This document shows positions 23,461-32,594 of a stretch of 64,000 nt of DNA, in pieces (the first letter of the stretch is position 1; every line of letters begins with the position of its first letter). The notes beneath the pieces were generated by a model, which was not told the origin of the DNA, did not search any database, and saw only the letters and a program-made list of their open reading frames with translations. Source of the DNA: Chitinophaga sp. Cy-1792 (GTDB lineage: Bacteria > Bacteroidota > Bacteroidia > Chitinophagales > Chitinophagaceae); the NCBI RefSeq assembly GCF_011752935.1, contig NZ_VWWO01000001.1, positions 558,001-622,000 on the forward strand, written 5' to 3'. Position numbers and translations under genes: made by a program.

Positions 23461-26439
23461 TTATTTCACTGCGGCTTCATAGAATACGTCCATCATCTTA
23501 CCCCTGATATCGAGGGTGGATAATTTCGTATTGGCGCCACCGTTAGGATATACCCTGTTGCTCAGGAATACAAACACCAGTTTGCTGTCCGGATCGGCCC
23601 AAACGCAGGTGCCGGTAAATCCGGTATGGCCAAAGGTAGCGCCGGAAGCGAATTTCGACGGGTACCCCTGCTGCCTGGTAGCATTATCTTTTTCTGTTTT
23701 ATCGAATCCCAGGCCACGACGGCTGATTTTACTGTTATAGGCAGTAAACATCGCCACAGTGGAAGGTTTTATGTATTCTTTGTTGTTATATGTGCCTCCG
23801 TTCAGCAGCATCTGCATGATGATGCCGAGGTCACTGGCATCAGAGAAGAGGCCGGCATGGCCTGCCACTCCACCAAACATGGCGGCGGTAGGATCGTGCA
23901 CATCCCCTCTCAGTAATTGTCTTCTGAAAATGAACTCATTTTCAGTAGGTGCGATCTGTGCTAAAGGGAACCTGTTGCGGGGCAGGAAGCCGGCGGTTTC
24001 CAATCCTAACGGTGTGTAAAAGGTTTCCTGTACATATTCATTTAAAGGTTTGCCGGAGAGCTGTTCTACTATTCTGCCCAGGAAGATAAAATCCAGGTCA
24101 CTGTATACGTAGGAAGGATGAGGCGTTAGCTTGCTGTCCAGGATTTTTTGCCAGAGACTGTCCCTGTAATTATCGCGCAGATAGAGGTCATTTGCCACTC
24201 TGGTGGTAAATCCTGGCCCTGCGACAGTATGGAAGAGGGTCGAATCAGGAACACCATTGGCATCAATTACCTCTTTGTAGAAAGGGATATATGGGACCAG
24301 ACCGGCCTGATGGAGCAGTATATCGCGTATTTTCAGGTTGGCCTTATCGCTGCCCTGCACAAAGGGCAGATAGGTGCCCAATGTAGCGTCCAGGTTGAGC
24401 TTCCCTTCATCATAGAGTTTCATTACAGAGATCGTGGTAGCACAGATCTTTGTAACAGAAGCCATATCGTAAATTGATTTCGGCATAACAGGCTCTCTCC
24501 TGTTATACTCGTAATGGCCGTAAGTTTTGTTGAATACTACCTTACCATTTTTGAGCGCGAGCACCTCACAGCCCGGGGCTGCGCCACGACCAATCATCTC
24601 GCTGGCAAGACCGTCGATTTTAAGCAGTGTCTGTGCATTCAGGCCTTCTGCGGCAGGTGTGGATTGCGGCAATTGTGTGTACTGGTTCAGGGTATAGGTT
24701 ACGCCTGAGCCTTCGGGATACGTCGGACAAACAGTTACCGGGAGTTTCCCCTGTGGCGCCAGTTTGCCGAAAAGGATATCTGCCGCCACTTTCTGGGTGG
24801 TAGAATCATCTTCGTATGCAGCGAGGATATGTGGTGCTTCACAGAAGTACTGGATAGCATAAGGATTTCCGAATACCACTGTTGCGGAAGGCAATTCCTG
24901 CTGTAGCTGACGGATCAGCAGTCGCTGTGCGAGCGACAGGCCGAAGTTATTTGCCGGACGGCGGCTGAAATTATGTACAGAGATAATTACGCCTTTATAA
25001 TCGCGCTGGATACGGGAAACGATCGGTGCGATCTGTTCTACGCTCTGGCGGGCAGTGAAGATGAATGCATCTGTGCCTGGTTTAGCTGCTTTCACTGCAT
25101 CGATGAAAGCATTGTTGGCGTCTGCCCCTACTGCGATGACAGCCAGCTTCTGCTGGGTCATGGCCGGACTGAATGGAATCAGGTTATCTTTATTGCTCAG
25201 CAGTGTCAGGGCTTTCTCTGCAATTTTACGACGCAGGGAATCCGTGCTTTTGTTGATATCATCGGTAATATTCTTTGTGTCGATGACCTGTGGTTTGTTG
25301 AGACCGAGGTCGTATTTGGCACGCAATACTTTTTTCACTCTGCGGTCTACTTCCTGCTGACTGATCAGACCTTTTTTGATACCCTTTCTGATGGCTTCAA
25401 TGCTACCTTGCGCGGTAGAAGGAAGTATCATCAGGTCATTTCCTGCGAGTAAAGACTGTAAAGATTCCTGTCCTTTGGTGTAGAATTTCGCGATGCCTTT
25501 CATTTCGAGGGCATCGGTGATGATGAGGCCTTTGAAGCCCAATTCGTTCTGGAGCAGTTGGGTAACAGCTTTATAGGAAATAGACGTTGGGGTATTGGGT
25601 TTGTTGTCGATGGCCGGGATGTAGAGGTGTCCGACCATTATAGAGCCCACGTTTGCGGCGATAGCTTCTCTGAAGGGGTATAACTCCAGGGAGTCCAGCT
25701 GCTGACGGGTTTTATTAATCGTTGGGAGATCAAGGTGCGAATCGACATTGGTATCGCCGTGTCCGGGGAAGTGTTTGGCGTTGGCCATAACGCCGTTATC
25801 CTGCATTCCTTTAATAGTGGCTACTCCCAATCGGGCCACCTGGTATTTATTTTCACCGAACGACCGGTCGTTGATAACGGGGTTATTCGGGTTATTATTT
25901 ATATCCATATCAGGTGCGAAATCGATGTGGATACCAATTCGTTTACATTGTTCAGCGAGGATGCGGCCGTAAGCGTAGGCCAGTGCGGTATCTTGTGTGG
26001 CGCCGAGCATCATATTGCGTGGCAGGGATATTACGCTGTCGAGGCGCATGCCGAGGCCCCATTCACCATCTATGGCAACGAGCATGGGCACTTTGGAGAT
26101 AGACTGGTAATAGTTGGTCAGGTTGGCTTCTCTTTCCGGGCCTCCCTGGAAGAAGATGATGCCACCCACTTTATTTTCCCGGATATCTTTGACGACGGCG
26201 TTGATATGGTCTTGTCCCAGATTGGAGTGTGCCCTGATCATGATAAGTTGTGCTATCCTTTCGTCGGGGGATAGTGCATTAAATACGCTGTCTACCCATG
26301 CGGAGGCAGGGTCCTGTTGTACAACGGTTTGAGTAGTCGTCTTTTTATGTTTCTTCTTGTTGACTACCGAGAGCGGAACAGGTATCGCGCTCGTGGTCAA
26401 CATCAAGCCTGTAAGTCCAGCAACCAATAAATGTCTCAT
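23461..26439 (-). CDS. exported GH3 beta-N-acetylhexosaminidase fused to a class C beta-lactamase-type serine hydrolase
   Basis: The 992-residue protein has an N-terminal signal (MRHLLVAGLTGLMLTTSAIP). Residues about 45-390 are a family 3 glycoside hydrolase with the NagZ signature KHFPGHGDTNVDSH and a catalytic Asp in LIITDALEMKG, followed by a GH3 C-terminal-type domain to about 570. Residues about 600-985 are a serine beta-lactamase/esterase domain with S-x-x-K in ASVTKICAT, Y-S-D in VYSDLDF and HTGFTG in place of K-T-G. NagZ-type enzymes release GlcNAc from peptidoglycan fragments, and the partner domain resembles D-Ala-D-Ala peptidases or esterases. The fusion suggests two-step muropeptide processing in the periplasm. 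It is the last gene before adk, which is divergent. Confidence 0.93.
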   Translation of the reverse strand: MRHLLVAGLTGLMLTTSAIPVPLSVVNKKKHKKTTTQTVVQQDPASAWVDSVFNALSPDERIAQLIMIRAHSNLGQDHINAVVKDIRENKVGGIIFFQGGPEREANLTNYYQSISKVPMLVAIDGEWGLGMRLDSVISLPRNMMLGATQDTALAYAYGRILAEQCKRIGIHIDFAPDMDINNNPNNPVINDRSFGENKYQVARLGVATIKGMQDNGVMANAKHFPGHGDTNVDSHLDLPTINKTRQQLDSLELYPFREAIAANVGSIMVGHLYIPAIDNKPNTPTSISYKAVTQLLQNELGFKGLIITDALEMKGIAKFYTKGQESLQSLLAGNDLMILPSTAQGSIEAIRKGIKKGLISQQEVDRRVKKVLRAKYDLGLNKPQVIDTKNITDDINKSTDSLRRKIAEKALTLLSNKDNLIPFSPAMTQQKLAVIAVGADANNAFIDAVKAAKPGTDAFIFTARQSVEQIAPIVSRIQRDYKGVIISVHNFSRRPANNFGLSLAQRLLIRQLQQELPSATVVFGNPYAIQYFCEAPHILAAYEDDSTTQKVAADILFGKLAPQGKLPVTVCPTYPEGSGVTYTLNQYTQLPQSTPAAEGLNAQTLLKIDGLASEMIGRGAAPGCEVLALKNGKVVFNKTYGHYEYNRREPVMPKSIYDMASVTKICATTISVMKLYDEGKLNLDATLGTYLPFVQGSDKANLKIRDILLHQAGLVPYIPFYKEVIDANGVPDSTLFHTVAGPGFTTRVANDLYLRDNYRDSLWQKILDSKLTPHPSYVYSDLDFIFLGRIVEQLSGKPLNEYVQETFYTPLGLETAGFLPRNRFPLAQIAPTENEFIFRRQLLRGDVHDPTAAMFGGVAGHAGLFSDASDLGIIMQMLLNGGTYNNKEYIKPSTVAMFTAYNSKISRRGLGFDKTEKDNATRQQGYPSKFASGATFGHTGFTGTCVWADPDSKLVFVFLSNRVYPNGGANTKLSTLDIRGKMMDVFYEAAVK

Positions 26440-26669
26440 TTCATAAACTTACAAATTCTGGCGCACTAAATCCAGTGGCAATCAACCAATTATTAATAAT
26501 AATTATATGATTTTGTCTGAAAGAAAGTTAATCACTAATTTCGATAAGGAGTTTTGAAGAAAAACTAGATTTCAGTGGAAGTATTTGAATTATATTTAGT
26601 ATTTTTCCTAAAATTTTTAGATTAATTCAATCAATCGTATTTTAATTACCTATACATTCAATTGTTTGC

Positions 26670-26677
26670 TATATTTG
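26670..26677 (+). promoter_or_regulatory. putative -7 box (TATATTTG) of adk
   Basis: Exact TAnnTTTG match followed by CAACC, 37 nt upstream of the adk ATG. The region before it is very A/T-rich; no clean -33 TTTG was seen at 17-23 nt. Confidence 0.55.
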
Positions 26678-26714
26678 CAACCTTGCGAGTTAAGTAAGAA
26701 AGATTTAATAAAAC

Positions 26715-27302
26715 ATGGTCAATCTCATTTTATTTGGCCCTCCAGGTAGTGGTAAGGGTACACAGAGTGCTAATATTATAGACAAATACGGACTGATTCA
26801 CCTGTCTACAGGCGATTTGCTTCGCAGTGAGATCGGTAATAAAACACCTCTGGGAATGGAAGCCCAGAAGTTCATGGACCAGGGTTTACTGGTACCGGAC
26901 GAGGTGGTAATCGGTATGATCAGCTCCAAACTGGATTCCAATCCAGATGCACGCGGTTTTATTTTTGATGGTTTTCCACGTACTACTGCACAGGCAGAGG
27001 CACTTGATAAGCTGTTAGCATTAAAGAAAACTGCTATTTCTGTAGTATTATCACTGGAAGTACCTGAAGAAGAGCTGGTTAAGCGTCTGCTGAACCGTGG
27101 TCTGACCTCTAACCGCAGCGATGATGCTAATGAAGATGTAGTTAGAGCACGTATTGTTGAATACCACAACAAAACCGCTCCTGTGGCTGATCACTATGCC
27201 AAATTCGGCAAATTCAAGAAGGTTAAAGGAGAAGGTACTGTAGAAGAAATCTTCGGTCTTTTGTCCAACGAGCTGGATACGCTGGTGGGACAACCTGCCT
27301 AA
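26715..27302 (+). CDS. adk: adenylate kinase
   Basis: The 195-residue enzyme interconverts ATP + AMP and 2 ADP. The P-loop GPPGSGKGT is at 8-16, STGDLLR and FDGFPRT bind the nucleotides, and LNRGLTSNRSDD is a short LID lacking the zinc cysteines. Length is that of the short Bacteroidota type. It ends at a strong terminator before obgE. Confidence 0.97.
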   Translation: MVNLILFGPPGSGKGTQSANIIDKYGLIHLSTGDLLRSEIGNKTPLGMEAQKFMDQGLLVPDEVVIGMISSKLDSNPDARGFIFDGFPRTTAQAEALDKLLALKKTAISVVLSLEVPEEELVKRLLNRGLTSNRSDDANEDVVRARIVEYHNKTAPVADHYAKFGKFKKVKGEGTVEEIFGLLSNELDTLVGQPA

Positions 27303-27340
27303 GGCAATACAGATAAGACTTTCAAGAACTTATATACTAC

Positions 27341-27398
27341 GCAAAGATCGTGAAGTTTAACTAATTGATTAAACTTCACGATCTTTGCATTTTATTTT
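27341..27398 (+). terminator. rho-independent terminator of adk
   Basis: A perfect 20-bp stem (27341-27360 with 27369-27388), loop ctaattga, followed by ATTTTATTTT. It lies 38 nt after the adk stop and 43 nt before obgE. Confidence 0.9.
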
Positions 27399-27400
27399 AT

Positions 27401-27427
27401 GGCTGTATCGGAAGATATAGCCTTTTT
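27401..27427 (+). terminator. second small hairpin with T-run directly before obgE
   Basis: GGCTGTATC-GGAA-GATATAGCC with one wobble, followed by TTTTT, ending 14 nt before the GTG start of obgE. It has terminator form but could also be a leader structure controlling obgE. Confidence 0.5.
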
Positions 27428-27441
27428 AAACAGGGTTAAAA

Positions 27442-28476
27442 GTGGAAAAAGCGAACTTCGTAGATTATATCCGTGTGTTTTGTAAATCAGGTAAAGGTGG
27501 TGCCGGCAGTATGCACTTCATGCGTACTAAATTCAATGCCAAGGCGGGTCCTGATGGTGGCGACGGTGGCCGTGGAGGACATATCATCCTTCGTGGTAAC
27601 CGGCAGCTCTGGACATTACTGCACTTACGCTGGCACAAAATGCTGATAGCCGAAAATGGTGAAAATGGTAGCGGTGATAACTGCACCGGCCGTTTCGGTA
27701 ATGATATCGTCATTGAAGTACCGCTCGGAACCGTTGCCCGCGATGAAGAAACCGGCGAAGTAGAAGCAGAAATCCTGGAACATGGCCAGGAACTGATCTG
27801 GCTCCCGGGCGGACAAGGCGGTAAGGGCAATGCTTATTTTAAATCCGCTACCAACCAAACTCCTGAATATGCCCAGCCAGGTATGCCAGGCATCGAAGGC
27901 TGGAAAGTCGTGGAACTGAAAGTACTGGCCGATGTTGGACTGGTAGGATTCCCTAATGCAGGTAAGTCCACCCTCCTCTCTACCATTACTGCTGCCAAAC
28001 CTAAAGTGGCCGATTATGCCTTTACTACCCTCACCCCACAACTGGGAATGGTGGAATACCGTGGCGATAAATCTTTCTGTATCGCCGATCTTCCGGGTAT
28101 TATCGAAGGAGCCCACGAAGGTAAAGGTCTGGGACACCGATTTTTACGACATATTGAAAGAAACTCCGTATTATTATTCCTGATTCCTGCTGATAGCGCC
28201 GATCATCGAAAAGAATTCGACGTGCTGGTGAATGAGCTGGAACAATATAATCCAGAACTACTCGACAAACAGTTTCTGTTAGCCATCAGCAAAAGCGATA
28301 TGTTGGATGACGAGCTCAAAGCCGCCATCTCCGCAGAGCTCCCGGCAGATGTTCCACATGTTTTTATCTCCTCTGTAACCAACCAGGGACTCATGGAATT
28401 GAAAGACATCCTATGGAAAGCACTGGAAGATGCCAACGACAACATCGATTTCACTGATATGGCTGAACCGGAATAA
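27442..28476 (+). CDS. obgE: Obg/CgtA GTPase
   Basis: The 344-residue ribosome-assembly GTPase has the glycine-rich Obg domain (1-160, with [11 protein letters not shown] and [10 protein letters not shown]) and a G domain with GFPNAGKS (169-176), the DLPGIIEGA motif and an SKSD variant of NKxD. The start codon is GTG at 27442; the resulting [10 protein letters not shown] is the usual N-terminus of Bacteroidota homologues. A C-terminal acidic tail replaces the longer extension of some families. Obg binds the 50S subunit and links (p)ppGpp levels to growth. It sits immediately behind two stacked terminator-like hairpins, so it needs its own promoter or read-through. Confidence 0.96.
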   Translation: MEKANFVDYIRVFCKSGKGGAGSMHFMRTKFNAKAGPDGGDGGRGGHIILRGNRQLWTLLHLRWHKMLIAENGENGSGDNCTGRFGNDIVIEVPLGTVARDEETGEVEAEILEHGQELIWLPGGQGGKGNAYFKSATNQTPEYAQPGMPGIEGWKVVELKVLADVGLVGFPNAGKSTLLSTITAAKPKVADYAFTTLTPQLGMVEYRGDKSFCIADLPGIIEGAHEGKGLGHRFLRHIERNSVLLFLIPADSADHRKEFDVLVNELEQYNPELLDKQFLLAISKSDMLDDELKAAISAELPADVPHVFISSVTNQGLMELKDILWKALEDANDNIDFTDMAEPE

Positions 28477-28530
28477 CTGTTCCAAGTACGAGGACAATAA
28501 AACCTAACTCAGTTTTATATCCCGCGTATC

Positions 28531-29250
28531 ATGAAAACCTTCTTTCTGATGGCAGCCCTATTGCCAGCCTTCTTTGCATGCCACACACCTGTAACTAAAA
28601 AACAGGAAAAACCCGTGCAAATTGATACCATGGAACTGGTAGCCCCGCCCGTAAGCCAGGCTACCAGAGTCGCTTCCAATGAAGTTTCTGTTGCAAAAAC
28701 AGACAGCACTACGTATATCCGTTTCGGTAGCTCCTACCTGGCACTCGACTGGATAGTTCCGACTCCTGCCAAAAATGACTTCGAATACCATCCGGATACC
28801 ATCTACTTTACACTACAGGCACCACATACCATCGAAGGACAGCTACTAACCATTACCACTTCCGGCAACACCCGACTGGACGTAGCCCAGCGATATGAAA
28901 CCAGCGTCATCATTGATGGACCTCCTTCCAGGATACTTCATCAATGGCACCATTTCACCAGCAACTGGGAAAAACTCAAACCGGAAGCGGATAACTTTTA
29001 CGTGCTCAGGAAATACAGCCGTGAAGAAAGACAGCAATTCCCTGATGTGGATATCGCGGAACTGAAACAGTATACTTACAAACATCTCAACAGAGAATAC
29101 CATCTCCGTTTATCCACACTCACCACTTTCCCCTCACCGCCCTGCAGCGTCATTATCAGCAGGTATTACCTGCGTATTACCGGTATGCTGCAACATAGCT
29201 CAGAGGCCATCGATAAACTGATCGTGATAGATCTTCCTTCTAAACTATAA
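28531..29250 (+). CDS. lipoprotein of unknown function
   Basis: 239 residues. MKTFFLMAALLPAFFACHT is a lipoprotein signal with cysteine 17. The mature part has a mixed beta/loop composition (FGSSYLALDWIVPTPAKND, TIEGQLLTITTSGNTRLD) without motifs I recognise, and a C-terminal alpha/beta stretch. It is 54 nt after obgE on the same strand and 46 nt before the next lipoprotein gene, so the three genes 28531-30708 could form one unit. A periplasmic or membrane-attached location is expected. Confidence 0.7.
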   Translation: MKTFFLMAALLPAFFACHTPVTKKQEKPVQIDTMELVAPPVSQATRVASNEVSVAKTDSTTYIRFGSSYLALDWIVPTPAKNDFEYHPDTIYFTLQAPHTIEGQLLTITTSGNTRLDVAQRYETSVIIDGPPSRILHQWHHFTSNWEKLKPEADNFYVLRKYSREERQQFPDVDIAELKQYTYKHLNREYHLRLSTLTTFPSPPCSVIISRYYLRITGMLQHSSEAIDKLIVIDLPSKL

Positions 29251-29296
29251 CACCAGCATCTCACTAAATACTATTTTTACATAAAATCAGCACCTC

Positions 29297-30064
29297 GTGA
29301 AATTATTCCTTACCTGTACCTGTTGCCTCCTCATCGCACTCAGTTCCTGCCATTCCGGGAGATCAACGGCACCAGCAAAAGACTCCACTGCAACAGATAG
29401 CATCAAAGATGTTTACGCAGCACTAAAAGGAACCTGGTCCGGCGATTTCGGCGGCTCCCCTATCTTCATTACCGTCAACTTTGCCAACGGCAAACAGGCT
29501 GCCGGCTACAATATTCACAAAGGACTACGCCGCAATATCCATGGCGCCATGAAAAAGGATGGCGACAACTGGTTGCTTGAACTCACCGAACCCGGCGATA
29601 ACCCCTACGATGGCAGGTTCGCCATCAACATAACCGGCAACGGCCAACAGCTGAAAGGCAACTGGACGCCCCTCAATGAGAAAAATACCAGTGCAAAATC
29701 TTTTGTGTTGTCAAAAGAAGTACATACCGAAAACGAAGGCTTCGACTTCTTTGACTCCTATGATGGTGATCATGGTGAAGGAATATTAACCTTCCGCAGA
29801 GACGGCAGCTGTGAACTACAGTTCTATCCTAAAGTGAACGACAGCACCAGAGCCGAACAAGCCACCATCGTACGCGGCACCTGGCAAAAAGTAAAAGGTA
29901 ACCACGAAAAAATTACTGTCATCTGGAAAACAAACAGTATCTGGACAGATAAATCAACCACTTTTGATGTAGCTTTCTATCCTAATGACCAGGACCATCC
30001 TGAAAAAGGTGGATATGCTACAGAGTTTAAAAGTGATAGCTTATCGTTTTATCATATGCCATAA
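29297..30064 (+). CDS. lipoprotein of unknown function
   Basis: 255 residues from a GTG start at 29297. The signal MKLFLTCTCCLLIALSSCHSG carries a lipobox, likely modified at Cys18 or so. The protein is beta-rich with repeated W-S-G-D-F-G-like and G-T-W-like turns (GTWSGDFGGSPIFITV and a second copy at about 195, GTWQKVKGNHEKITVIW), suggesting two related beta-barrel or lipocalin-like halves. No enzyme motif is visible. Its TAA stop overlaps the ATG of the next gene (TAATG), a sign of translational coupling. Confidence 0.68.
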   Translation: MKLFLTCTCCLLIALSSCHSGRSTAPAKDSTATDSIKDVYAALKGTWSGDFGGSPIFITVNFANGKQAAGYNIHKGLRRNIHGAMKKDGDNWLLELTEPGDNPYDGRFAINITGNGQQLKGNWTPLNEKNTSAKSFVLSKEVHTENEGFDFFDSYDGDHGEGILTFRRDGSCELQFYPKVNDSTRAEQATIVRGTWQKVKGNHEKITVIWKTNSIWTDKSTTFDVAFYPNDQDHPEKGGYATEFKSDSLSFYHMP

Positions 30065-30708
30065 TGGTACTGCTGAAGAAAATATTTGTGTGGATAACGG
30101 TAGCGGCTATACTCTATGCTACCTGGCTGATGATATTGCTGAGTCTGCCCTATGTATCGTTTAACAGGTACACCAATTTCCTGATGACCAAACAGGTGCA
30201 ATGGCACATCGTTCATTGGCGCCTGAGTTTCTATACACATGTATTCGTAAGCTCGATCGTATTGATTACAGGGTTATTCCAGTTCAGTAAATATTTGCTT
30301 AAAACCTATCCTGCTATACACAGGCTACTGGGGAAAATATATGCGGTTGTTGTCATCGGGATCAGTGGCCCCACCGGACTGGTAATGGCATTCTATGCCA
30401 ATGGTGGCATCAGGGCGCAGATAAGTTTCGTGATATTATCGGTACTATGGATAGGCTTCACCGTTATTGCCTGGAGAAAAGCACTACAACGCCAGTGGGA
30501 AAGTCATAAAGATTTTATGGTCAGGAGCTACGCACTTACGCTTTCCGCCATTACACTGCGTTTTTACGCGTACCTGCTTGGCTTAATGCATATGCCGCTG
30601 CGGCCTGCAGCGGCATATGTACTGATATCGTGGCTAAGCTGGACAATCAATCTGCTGATAGCAGAATTATATATTCAACTTACTAAAAACAAACGGAGAT
30701 TATCTTGA
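30064..30708 (+). CDS. DUF2306-type membrane protein
   Basis: 214 residues with about six transmembrane helices. The conserved-type motifs HRLLGKIYAVVV and SHKDFMVRSYALTLSAITLR match DUF2306 proteins, which have no established function. Histidines within and beside helices (VQWHIVHWRLSFYTHVF) could bind metal or heme, but this is conjecture. Its start overlaps the stop of the preceding lipoprotein gene by one base. At its 3' end it overlaps the convergent lipoprotein gene by 9 bp. Confidence 0.75.
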   Translation: MVLLKKIFVWITVAAILYATWLMILLSLPYVSFNRYTNFLMTKQVQWHIVHWRLSFYTHVFVSSIVLITGLFQFSKYLLKTYPAIHRLLGKIYAVVVIGISGPTGLVMAFYANGGIRAQISFVILSVLWIGFTVIAWRKALQRQWESHKDFMVRSYALTLSAITLRFYAYLLGLMHMPLRPAAAYVLISWLSWTINLLIAELYIQLTKNKRRLS

Positions 30709-31809
30709 TGCCAGTGGTTCATTCTGTTTGTGAATAAAATGTCCATCAGCCCCAATACTATAATAGTCGGTGGCCACCACTGTGCTTTTTACTTCTTTGT
30801 TGTTATTAAATCCTTCTTCCTTCGGATTTTTCTCATATTCTATTTCATACTGGCGTATGTTAAACTCGCCATTGGCATTGAAAACCGCTACCCGATAAGG
30901 GTCCTCATCTTTTGCCTGTCCGGCAACCAGCATTTTCTCAATAAGTTTTCCTGAAGAGTTATAGCTCGCCAGCATATAATAAGGCCACTGGTAATTATCC
31001 AGTTCTTTATCATTGATGGCATACACCAGCGTTTTATACGCAGAATCACTTTTCACAATACCTACATAATAAAATGTACTGCCTGTTTCCCGACTGAATT
31101 GCGCTCCTTTCATTTCAGAAACATAGTTTTCAAAATCATAAGGAATATAATAATCATTCAGTTTTGCAGCATAGGATTTATCCAGTGTAAGCGGCATTTG
31201 CGCTGTTTTAAATTCTCTGTAGAAAGATATCCATTGCAGTTTATCCGGATCTGTTGCTCCACTAAGCGCCAGGCGCACCACTTCGCGGAAATCGTCCCTC
31301 ATTGATCTAACATATTCAAGATCAGGATCTTTCATGATATTATTCAGATTAGAATACCCGAATTCTATAGCTGAGATCAGGTTTTCCATCGCTTCGTCGT
31401 TTTTCTTTTGTTTGGAGTAAGCGCATGCTTTATTGTACAATAGCTTGTACATTGGCTTGTAATCCAGGTATTCCGCCACCTCATAAGCCTGTACCGCCTC
31501 CGGGAACTTTGCGGCGTCTATCAGGGCATTTCCCAGCTCATAGTAAGCCTTTGCCTGTGGCTGTTTTAAGATAGATTCATAAAATAAAGGAATGCTTTGA
31601 ACAGCTGACTTTTTGTTTCTATACATATCAAGTGCTGCCAGAAATTTCTTTTCAGCTTCACTGTTTTTCGCTTCTTTTCCGGTAAGTGCCGCATGAACAG
31701 AGTCGGTATTGAATATAGCCGTTTCCGTTAGCCGATAGGTGCTACTGCCGGTTTTATCGTTACAGGCATACAGGCATACTGCCAGCGCAGCCAAAGGGAT
31801 AAATCGCAT
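30700..31809 (-). CDS. lipoprotein with TPR-like repeats
   Basis: 369 residues from the ATG at 31809, which gives a proper lipoprotein signal (MRFIPLAALAVCLYACNDK); the open frame runs 45 codons further but without signal character. Residues about 45-165 look like tetratricopeptide helices (AYYELGNALIDAAKFPEAVQAY, YNKACAYSKQKKNDEAMENL), and the C-terminal 180 residues are beta-rich. TPR segments usually bind partner proteins. The gene is divergent from 31949 across about 140 bp and convergent with the DUF2306 gene, sharing 9 bp. Its function is unknown. Confidence 0.72.
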   Translation of the reverse strand: MRFIPLAALAVCLYACNDKTGSSTYRLTETAIFNTDSVHAALTGKEAKNSEAEKKFLAALDMYRNKKSAVQSIPLFYESILKQPQAKAYYELGNALIDAAKFPEAVQAYEVAEYLDYKPMYKLLYNKACAYSKQKKNDEAMENLISAIEFGYSNLNNIMKDPDLEYVRSMRDDFREVVRLALSGATDPDKLQWISFYREFKTAQMPLTLDKSYAAKLNDYYIPYDFENYVSEMKGAQFSRETGSTFYYVGIVKSDSAYKTLVYAINDKELDNYQWPYYMLASYNSSGKLIEKMLVAGQAKDEDPYRVAVFNANGEFNIRQYEIEYEKNPKEEGFNNNKEVKSTVVATDYYSIGADGHFIHKQNEPLASR

Positions 31810-31948
31810 AACAATTGGATTTGATGGGATAAATATACAGAAGTCCGGATGATTGAAAATTAAAATAAGGTTTATGGAATTTTTTCCGCCCTGCATCTTT
31901 TTTATATACGAGCAATCTTCTATCCACTGACTGAAAAATATCAACCTT

Positions 31949-32428
31949 ATGAATTATCCACATTATCAGCAGTTTACACAAGACGACACCTACATTGTGC
32001 GTGGCAACCTGGCTTCAAAATATGATGCTATTGGTATACTGGCCCGTTATTTTTCAATTGTTACCATTATTGGATTTGTATTATTGCTCATACGGGTAAA
32101 TACGATCCCTCCTTTTTATTTCTTTAGCACTATGACAGCTGCTTTCGCAGGCTTTATCGCATATTTCTGGGTAAATACGATATCGGCTATACGAAAAGAT
32201 CTCCGGCATAAAGAGAAGGCAGAATTTATTACCCATGTAGTAGATAAGAAGAGTACCAAGGAGTTAGGTGTAATTTCCCATTATCTGCTGGTAGAGGATA
32301 ATGAATATGGTATAAAGAAGATAGATGTAACACCAGATATTTTTGATCAGATAGAGACCTGTTGTTTGCTGAAGTTGTCTGTATCCAGGCATTCAGGCAC
32401 TTTCCTGGAATGCGAGCTGAAAGATTAA
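31949..32428 (+). CDS. small membrane protein of unknown function
   Basis: 159 residues. Two hydrophobic helices at about 30-55 and 60-82 are followed by a soluble C-terminal part with alternating charged residues (HVVDKKSTKELGVISHYLLVEDNEYG). I do not recognise a family. The stop at 32428 lies 4 nt from the end of the tRNA-Thr gene on the opposite strand, so transcription of the two converges closely. Confidence 0.6.
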   Translation: MNYPHYQQFTQDDTYIVRGNLASKYDAIGILARYFSIVTIIGFVLLLIRVNTIPPFYFFSTMTAAFAGFIAYFWVNTISAIRKDLRHKEKAEFITHVVDKKSTKELGVISHYLLVEDNEYGIKKIDVTPDIFDQIETCCLLKLSVSRHSGTFLECELKD

Positions 32429-32431
32429 TAG

Positions 32432-32504
32432 AGCCAACCATGGGATTCGAACCCACGACCTGCGATTTACGAAACCGCTGCTCTGCCAGCTAAGCTAGAT
32501 TGGC
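32432..32504 (-). tRNA. tRNA-Thr (anticodon CGT)
   Basis: The minus strand folds into a full cloverleaf: acceptor GCCAATC/GGTTGGC, D stem GCTT/GAGC, anticodon stem GCGGT/ATCGC with loop TTCGTAA, variable AGGTC and T stem GTGGG/CCCAT with TTCGAAT. The anticodon CGT reads ACG codons. The 3' CCA is not encoded. Confidence 0.95.
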
Positions 32505-32530
32505 TGATAAGTTTTCTGTGCGTACAATTT

Positions 32531-32566
32531 AAAATAAATAGCGGCAGTGCCAATGCACCACCGCTT
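32531..32566 (-). terminator. probable terminator of the GNAT gene
   Basis: An imperfect stem (AGCGG..TGC with GCA..CCGCT around caat) followed on the minus strand by a T-rich tract, 30 nt after the stop of the acetyltransferase gene and just upstream of the tRNA. Confidence 0.55.
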
Positions 32567-32594
32567 ATTGTTTATGGCTGTGACTTCAACAGGG

